From Gordoniibacillus chartarius (GTDB taxonomy: Bacteria > Bacillota > Bacilli > Paenibacillales > NBRC-103111), in contig NZ_JBHLWN010000113.1 in NCBI RefSeq assembly GCF_042432825.1, positions 1-11,936 on the forward strand: DNA of 11,936 nucleotides, written 5' to 3'. Below the pieces are notes generated by a model. It saw nothing but the letters and a program-made list of their open reading frames with translations, searched no databases and was not told where the DNA came from. Made by a program: the position numbers and the translations under genes. Below, in pieces: positions 1 through 5,800 of the stretch; positions within the stretch are counted from its first letter, which is position 1, and every line of letters begins with the position of its first letter.

Positions 1-3
1 TAA

Positions 4-108
4 ATTCGACAAACCCGTGATAAAGGCCTGCTTTACGCGGACTTTTTCACCGGACTTCTAGATTTACTAAAGAAATTCAAACAAAAGGTGCGTACCGCCA
101 ACCAGTAA
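4..108 (+). pseudogene. possible 3' remnant of an unidentified coding sequence
   Basis: A 34-codon frame runs from just after an in-frame TAA at 1-3 to a TAA at 106-108. Its translation is protein-like, with a hydrophobic and basic end (contains LLYADFFTGLLDLLKKFKQK). It has no ATG or TTG start and no ribosome binding site, and the stop at 1-3 prevents extension to the left in this frame. The stop codon lies in the loop of a hairpin, as is common at real gene ends. It could be the tail of a decayed or frameshifted gene lying mostly outside the window, or chance. The family is not recognised. Confidence 0.22.
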
Positions 109-125
109 TGGCGGTACGATTTGTT
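91..125 (+). terminator. hairpin, possible intrinsic terminator
   Basis: A perfect 10-bp inverted repeat, CGTACCGCCA at 91-100 and TGGCGGTACG at 109-118, encloses an 8-nt loop containing the TAA stop of the upstream remnant. It is followed by ATTTGTT, a weak T-tract. Stem and position fit a Rho-independent terminator, but the T-run is poorer than at 8607-8632. Confidence 0.45.
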
Positions 126-317
126 GTGCGCTTTGCAGTCGCACTATCAATGCGGTTCAAATCTCGTCGTGTTCAGCAGGATGGGGAACAGAATGTGCAT
201 ATAACCGAGGGAAGTCACGTAGGTTCCTCGATGCGAACTCGGACAATGTAGGGGAGGTATAAGCCCGAATGGGAAAGCCGAATCGGTGGCTATGGAAAAT
301 ATTACATTCGAGTTGGA
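126..317 (+). mobile_element. structured non-coding stretch, possibly a truncated group II intron 5' end
   Basis: No gene is visible here. The stretch begins GTGCG at 126-130, matching the GUGYG 5' end typical of group II introns, directly after a hairpin with a short T-tract. Some group II introns (class C) are known to insert just downstream of terminators. The sequence is purine-rich with many short complementary arms: GTGCG 126-130 with CGCAC 140-144, CGAGGGAA with TTCCTCG around 208-240, and GGCTATGG 288-295 with CTATAGCC 326-333. The stretch near 280-300 (CGGTGGCTATGGAAAAT) resembles, from memory only, part of intron domain I. There is no reverse transcriptase gene and no domain V candidate, because the beta-helix coding sequence begins at 318. 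If it is an intron it is a 5' fragment. The 3' limit given is arbitrary. Confidence 0.35.
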
Positions 318-2276
318 CTAGGAGTCTATAGCCCCAAAGGCTTTAAATATTGGGATTCCGAACGGACCCACATACTCCCAGGCCACTGTCCCATCAATAG
401 AGATGCCGCTTGTATGAGATGGCGCCACCGTACCGCTTATTCCCGCCGAAATGCATCGGTACACGGATCCATTAGCGTTTATATAAGTTGCTTGCGGATA
501 AGGCGGGATGGAATATGCTGTGTTTGCGGCCCAAGAAGAACTGGGGTAGAAGGTTCCCGATGATACGCATACACGGCCGATTTTGCCGCCTGCGGAAGGA
601 TTCTGTTCTTCCAGGATCCATCCTCTTTCCCACACGTGGTTGGTTGGAGAGCCGATTGTCTTGTAGCTGCCTTTTTCGGTGTAGATTGAGAAAGAAGCAT
701 CCTGGTCCAGGAATATTCTGGATACCCTATTATGAGTATAGCGCCTCAGATTGAAACTAAGCCGTGATCCGTCCCGAACATAGATGGCTCCGTTAGAGAC
801 GACATTGGAAATTTGATCGTTGGGACCTGAACTAATGATGGCTCGAACTATCGTATCATTGCAGCCAAGGGCTATAAGACTGTCAACAATTAAGTAATCT
901 CCCTGAGACTGAACTGCGTGAAAAGCCGTCGTTGCCAATGTTAATCCTTTGATGTGGATATCGTTATGCAGCGGGTTAATGACAACCGGCATTGAAGCTT
1001 GGATATATCCTCCCAGCAGGCGCAGTTTAACATCATATTCTACGACGCTGTCCCTTATATGCACTCCAGCCTTGCCGCTTTTCAGATTAACCAGATCCAG
1101 ATTATGGATTGATATGTTGTTGGCGCGTCTAAAACATTCTATCTTGATACCGTAATCGTTGTAGCAACGAATAACGGCGTCATAAATATTGATATTGGAG
1201 GAAGCTTCTTTAATGACGATAGCACCCTCAGAGGAATTGTCCAGAGTTGCGATCCTTTTTGGGTATACGGTAGCACCGACAACGTTCAAAAATTCTAGAG
1301 CTTGATCGTCGACGTGATCCATGTATGCAGTTACATCAAGCTGATCGCATTCGGAGAAATGAACTGCTTCCGATCGATTTCCAGAGATGATTCGATTGTC
1401 CCGGTAGTACTTTCCATTGCCAATAGATTGTATTTCGATTTGCAAATTTCTTCCGCCATATACGGTCATGTCGCCTGCAAGAGAGCTGGTAAAGGAAGCG
1501 TCGATTTTACCACTTTGCAGACCGTTGCCGCGAAATGCTCTCGTACCGGAACCGTCGGATAAACCGACTCTTGTGCACATGAACCGAATGAAAAAGTTAT
1601 TGCAATCATTCATTGAAATACCAAACATTGCCCGTAAGTCTGTTGCTTTTGCATATAGCCGGAAATCAATCGTGCTGTTGATGGAAACACCGCTTCCGTT
1701 AGGTCCCCTGGTTCCCGAACAAATGAGATGGAAATCACCTCCGATACATCGATTGATGACCAGATTTGTCTGGGCGAAATGGAAGCCTTCAGAAATGTTG
1801 GCCCGATATGGGAGGAGGATTTTGGATATGGTTACGTTAGTAAGTTGATATTGGATTTGGCGGTCTAGTGTGAGAACCTCTCCCTGAACGCTTACGACCC
1901 TGGCGACAAACCGCAACGTTGAGTAGCGGGTGACGGTATAGTTAGGATGGACGATTGTGCCTGCTATTTCCACATAGTCTCCTGCAGCGATAATTAATGG
2001 GGTTGTGATCGAGGTACCGCTATACTCAATAAGGGATACTGGCGACGGCGGCGAAATATCGCTATCCAGAACGAAAGCGCCTGGACCGATAAACTCAACA
2101 TCACCATCGCAAAATAAAGAAATATTTTTGTTCTTAATTGATACTGTCCGGCCTACCCGGTATTTGCCGCGGGGGAAAAATAATGTTCCACCGTTGGTTA
2201 GCTGGTTGACAGCATTTTGGATAATGATTGAAACATCAGTTCCCCCAGTTGAATCCGCAACAACTTCAATCCTCAT
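318..2276 (-). CDS. right-handed beta-helix (pectate lyase / tailspike-like) protein with C-terminal carbohydrate-binding-like module
   Basis: This 652-residue protein probably binds and perhaps cleaves a polysaccharide; the substrate is unknown. Residues about 8-42 carry the N-terminal signature of pectate-lyase-3/GH28-like beta-helix proteins: DSTGGTD, then an amphipathic helix, then GGTLFFPRGKYRVG. Residues about 170-500 are repetitive short beta strands with N/I/V ladders (for example NISIHNLDLVNL), typical of beta-helix coils. Residues about 581-637 (W-AANTAYS ... VYRCISAG-SGT-AP ... DGTVAWEYVG) resemble small carbohydrate-binding-like repeats common in phage tail proteins. The last residues (IFKAFGAIDS) also resemble tail-protein ends. 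No signal peptide or membrane segment is visible, which is odd for a secreted lyase and favours a phage-tail or prophage-derived origin, or non-classical export. The ATG start at 2274-2276 is supported by GGAGGG 8 nt upstream. The catalytic residues cannot be assigned by eye. Confidence 0.85.
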   Translation of the reverse strand: MRIEVVADSTGGTDVSIIIQNAVNQLTNGGTLFFPRGKYRVGRTVSIKNKNISLFCDGDVEFIGPGAFVLDSDISPPSPVSLIEYSGTSITTPLIIAAGDYVEIAGTIVHPNYTVTRYSTLRFVARVVSVQGEVLTLDRQIQYQLTNVTISKILLPYRANISEGFHFAQTNLVINRCIGGDFHLICSGTRGPNGSGVSINSTIDFRLYAKATDLRAMFGISMNDCNNFFIRFMCTRVGLSDGSGTRAFRGNGLQSGKIDASFTSSLAGDMTVYGGRNLQIEIQSIGNGKYYRDNRIISGNRSEAVHFSECDQLDVTAYMDHVDDQALEFLNVVGATVYPKRIATLDNSSEGAIVIKEASSNINIYDAVIRCYNDYGIKIECFRRANNISIHNLDLVNLKSGKAGVHIRDSVVEYDVKLRLLGGYIQASMPVVINPLHNDIHIKGLTLATTAFHAVQSQGDYLIVDSLIALGCNDTIVRAIISSGPNDQISNVVSNGAIYVRDGSRLSFNLRRYTHNRVSRIFLDQDASFSIYTEKGSYKTIGSPTNHVWERGWILEEQNPSAGGKIGRVCVSSGTFYPSSSWAANTAYSIPPYPQATYINANGSVYRCISAGISGTVAPSHTSGISIDGTVAWEYVGPFGIPIFKAFGAIDS

Positions 2277-2284
2277 TTTTCATT

Positions 2285-2304
2285 CCCTCCTGTCGTTCGA
2301 ACGA
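2285..2304 (-). promoter_or_regulatory. ribosome binding site with adjacent 12-bp perfect palindrome
   Basis: On the minus strand GGAGGG (2285-2290) lies 8 nt before the beta-helix ATG and fixes that start. Two bases further upstream is the perfect palindrome TCGTTCGAACGA (2293-2304). A palindrome this close to the Shine-Dalgarno could be an operator for a dimeric repressor, or chance. An out-of-frame ATG at 2281-2283 lies between the ribosome binding site and the start. Further upstream two near-identical 12-mers, ACATGTATATTC (2318-2329) and ATATGTACATTC (2338-2349), match at 10 of 12 positions. Confidence 0.4.
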
Positions 2305-2516
2305 TTCAAAATCCGTAACATGTATATTCCTTGCTCAATATGTACATTCTTGTTAAAAAACAGTCTGATTGTGCTTGGCATCGCAGCGGTCTTCAATGCC
2401 GCGGCGGCAGTCGATCAGGAAATTGTAAGACAATTGGGCTCAAATCGAAGCAGATTGAATCAAAAACAGCGGATTGGAATATATTCGTAACCCCTTTTTT
2501 ATGTCAAAATATATTG

Positions 2517-2530
2517 TGTAAGCGCTACCA
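2517..2530 (+). promoter_or_regulatory. cre-like catabolite-response site
   Basis: TGTAAGCGCTACCA matches the known Gram-positive CcpA operator consensus TGWAANCGNTNWCA at 13 of 14 positions; the mismatch is C for W at position 12. It lies upstream of a polysaccharide-degrading enzyme gene, the kind commonly repressed by CcpA when preferred sugars are present. It overlaps the left arm of the hairpin at 2524-2554. It is about 320 nt from the GTG start, so its role depends on where the promoter is. Confidence 0.45.
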
Positions 2531-2554
2531 ATTGTTATGCGCAATTGGGGTAGC
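2524..2554 (+). other. imperfect hairpin in the hydrolase leader
   Basis: GCTACCAATTG (2524-2534) pairs with CAATTGGGGTAGC (2542-2554), with a 2-nt GG bulge and a 7-nt loop. No T-run follows, so it is not an obvious terminator. It may be an mRNA leader structure or a DNA operator; it shares bases with the cre-like site. Confidence 0.35.
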
Positions 2555-2568
2555 TTGACGCATATGAT

Positions 2569-2797
2569 ATGGGGGGGATGATGCTCACGAAGATGGGAAG
2601 CGATCTAGCCAATATGAAAGTTTTCCAACAAGCGGCAAAGGAAAGAGGATGCAGCAGTCGAAGCGTCGATTCGGGAGCACATACCGGGCACTGCCGATTG
2701 ATATGGAATGGAAAGATATGCTGCAGAAGATACACTAGTCCACTTCGGCAATAGACAAACTTATATTGGAACATATCCTCGGCTGAACTCCATGTGA
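2569..2797 (+). pseudogene. possible decayed coding fragment of unknown family
   Basis: One frame from 2569 reads as protein-like (contains MGSDLANMKVFQQAAKERG) to about 2647. A second frame, shifted by +1, continues from 2648 (DAAVEASIREHIPGTAD), meets TGA at 2699-2701, then continues (YGMERYAAEDTLVHFGN ...) to a TGA at 2795-2797. Joined, they look like one ordinary soluble protein segment with one frameshift and one nonsense change, possibly TGG to TGA. The family is not recognised. Either uninterrupted piece alone has abnormal composition, so an intact small gene is less likely. This reading rests on amino-acid plausibility only. Confidence 0.3.
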
Positions 2798-2833
2798 CCC
2801 TGACGATGTCGTTTATAGGTGTCAAGCATACGG

Positions 2834-2840
2834 GGAGGTG
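2834..2840 (+). promoter_or_regulatory. ribosome binding site fixing a GTG start
   Basis: GGAGGTG lies 7 nt before the GTG at 2848-2850. The strong match and good spacing, plus the signal peptide that begins immediately after, decide this non-ATG start for the hydrolase gene. Confidence 0.85.
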
Positions 2841-2847
2841 AAGTCAG

Positions 2848-5800
2848 GTGCTCCAATTAAAAAGAACCATAGCAGCATGGTTAAGTTTCTTATTGGTATT
2901 ATCATGTTTGGATATTTACCCTGTAGCGGCATCTGTAGAATCAACTGAGATGATCCCGAACGGTTCAATGGCAGTTACAGAAGGTGTTTACTCCGGCGGG
3001 CCATCAGTAGAATCAACTCCAAAGATCCCGAACGATTCAACGCCAGTTACAGAAGATGTCTACTCCGCCGCGGTATCTGCAGAATCAACCGCGATGATCC
3101 CGAACGGCGGATTTGAAAGCGGATTGTGGCACGATAAGACGGATGGATGGACTCTGGATTCAATGGCAGTTACAGAAGGTGTCTACTCCGCTAAAGCGAC
3201 AGGCGACCCGGTGAACAGAAGGTTTATGTCTGTTTTGGCATCAAATATTAATCCTGATAATGCTTATCGACTTTCCGCCTGGATAAAAATGGACGGAATT
3301 TCCAATAACTCTGGAGTCAGCATTAGCGTTCTGCAAGTTGATGCTAATAACCAGGCCTTGGGTTATTTGCACTCAAAAATGAAATTAATTGCAACCGGAG
3401 GAACGCAGGATTGGACGCAATATTCCATTCCGGTTGAAAACTTCGACGATGGAACAGCAGCTGTTCGAATCATTATTCGACTTGATGCCGGTGTGACAGG
3501 TACGGTATGGTTCGATAACGTCTCGCTTGTACCAAGCAGCCCGAGTCCCGCTAATTTGCTGTTCAATGGAGGATTCGAAGGCGGGTTTTGGCCGGAACGG
3601 ACAGACGGATTTATCATGGATCAGACCGTGTCGCGTGAGGGATCCTCATCGATGAGAACGTCGGGGGATCCGACACAAAGAAGGTTCATGGCAACCGATC
3701 CAATTTCCATAAATGCCAGCGAAACTTACCAATTATCGGCATATATTAAAATGGAACAAGTATCCAACCATTCCGCTGTAAGCCTTAGTGTTTTGCAAGT
3801 CGATGATAAAAATCAAGGTCTGGGCTATGTGAATGGTCAGATGAAGCTGATTACAACCGGGGGTACGCAGGATTGGACGAGATATACAGTATCCTTTGGC
3901 AATTTCATCGAGGGAACATCCCACATAAGGGTCTATGTCCGACTTGATGAAGGAGTGACCGGTACAGTATGGTTCGACGATATCGTACTGGGTCCAGGGA
4001 GCCTCGACACGAATAATGCAATACCTAACGGCGGATTCGAAGGCGGGTTCTGGGCAGAACGGACCGATGGATTCTATATGGATCAGAGCGTGTCTCATGA
4101 AGGGATTACATCGATGAGAACGTCGGGCGATCCTCAAGAAAGACGATTCATGGCAACAAGACCAATCCCCATCGATCCTAGCGGGACCTACCAGTTATCG
4201 GCTTGGATTAAGATGGAGGGTATTTCCAATAATTCCGCAGTCAGTCTGAGTGTGCTGCAAATCGATGCTCAAGATCAGGGTTTGGGCTATGTAAACTCGC
4301 AAATGAAAATCATAACAACAGGAGGCACGCAGGATTGGACGCAGTATGCGATTTCATTTGGCAATTTTGCTGAAGGAACCGTCTCAATCAGGATTTACAT
4401 CCGACTTGACGCCGGTGTGAGCGGCACCGTTTGGTTTGACGATGTAAGGCTTGGGCCGGGAACCATTGATACGGGAAATATGATTGTCAATGGCGGATTT
4501 CAAGGCGGATTTTGGCCGGAACGTACAGACGGTTTTGTCATGGATCAGACCGTAGCTCACGAAGGTACCACTTCTATGCGAACATCTGGAGACCCGACAG
4601 AAAGGCGATATATGGCGACAGGCGCTATTCCTGTTGATATAAAAAACGCATATGAATTTTCGGCCTGGATCAAAACCGATGGCGTAACGAACGATTCAGC
4701 AGTAAGCGTAAGTATAATGGAAGTTAACAGTTCGAATCAATCATTAGGCTATCTGCATTTGCAAATGAAGTTGTTTTCAACCGGCGGCACGCAGGAATGG
4801 ACCCAATATAAAGCGGCGGTAAAAAACTTCACGCCCAGCACAGCCGCAATTCGAGTGTATATACGGCTCGACGCGGGTGTTGAAGGAACCGTGTGGTTTG
4901 ATCAAGTGAGACTGGAACCCTTGCCTTTCAACGTAAGTCAAACGAAGGCGGGCAACGTCTTTGTAGATCCTGAGCCTGTCAAGTTCGATGTTCGCTCAAA
5001 CGGCGATACGGTCCATTGGGAAGTGAGAGACGAGCGGGACAACTGGTTGCTGGAAGGAAATCAGCCGGTACAAGACGGAAAGGCCACCGTAAATGTGCCG
5101 ATCACGGCCTACGGATACTTCCAAATCCAAATAAAAAGCATGCAGAACAATGTGGCCATCGATCAATATGTGACCCCGTTCGTTAGATTAAGCGCAATGA
5201 GCGATTACGCCGCTGGGCATGGACCGTTTGGAGTCAATACTCACTTTAAAAATTTCGGTCAAGGAAACAATGAGACTCTGCTCGAGATGATCAAGAAGAG
5301 CGGGACCACTCAAGTGAGAGACGAGATCACTTGGTCGTCGGTTGAACCGCAATTAGGGGTGTACACGCCTCCTGCCTATAGTGAAACCTATATGAATGAT
5401 TTGCAACAACACAATATCGAACCGATGATCATTATGGATTATACGAATCCCAACTATGATAACAATAGTACGGTCTACACCGACGCAGGGCGGCAAGGAT
5501 TTGCCAATTACGGGAAGTTTTTGATTCAGCATTATGGCGATCAGATCAAAACCCTGGAAGTATACAATGAATATAACGCACATTTCGGAGATATCGGAAA
5601 TGGTCCGGCTGACTCCCGCCCCGACTATTATTATCTGATGTTGAAAAAAACGTACGAAACCATCAAACCGGCTTATCCTAACGTCAAGATTCTCGGTATG
5701 TCGGTTGCCCATATTGATCTGGAATGGATCGAAGAAGTGTTTAAGCTTGGCGGCTTGCAATATATGGATGCGATTTCCGTACATCCGTATTATTATCCTG

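Larger units (their letters stand above)
2277..2847. other. divergent intergenic region (571 bp)
   Basis: This region separates the beta-helix gene (leftward) from the large hydrolase gene (rightward) and should contain both promoters. No consensus sigma-A promoter stands out. The best plus-strand candidate, weak, is TAGACA (2752-2757), a 16-nt spacer, then TATCCT (2774-2779). The region also holds the palindrome next to the beta-helix ribosome binding site, a T-run CCCCTTTTTT near 2491-2500, a cre-like site at 2517-2530, a hairpin at 2524-2554 and a probable decayed coding fragment at 2569-2797. If transcription of the hydrolase starts near the cre site, its leader would be about 300 nt. Confidence 0.6.

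Noticed and set aside
150..175. tRNA T-arm-like stretch GCGGTTCAAATCTCG
   Set aside because: The TTCAAAT loop motif is present, but the flanking bases do not form a 5-bp T-stem, and no acceptor or anticodon arms fit around it.
1417..1848. 143-codon plus-strand frame
   Set aside because: It lies antisense to the beta-helix coding region, has no ribosome binding site and shows no recognisable domain.
2320..2490. 56-codon plus-strand frame from ATG 2320 with a hydrophobic start (SLIVLGIAAVFNAAAA)
   Set aside because: There is no Shine-Dalgarno sequence, and it overlaps the expected promoter region of the minus-strand beta-helix gene. It could be a decayed gene end, but support is too weak to list it.
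2535..2825. 96-codon minus-strand frame
   Set aside because: It is rich in Cys, Trp and Pro with no ribosome binding site, and it lies opposite the more protein-like plus-strand frames.
2905..2911. lipobox-like VLSC at the end of the hydrolase signal peptide core
   Set aside because: Leu at position -2 does not fit the usual small residue, and a normal signal peptidase I site (PVAA) follows downstream.
2935..3190. CRISPR-like array
   Set aside because: The repeats are in-frame coding units with a 72-bp period and no unique spacers.
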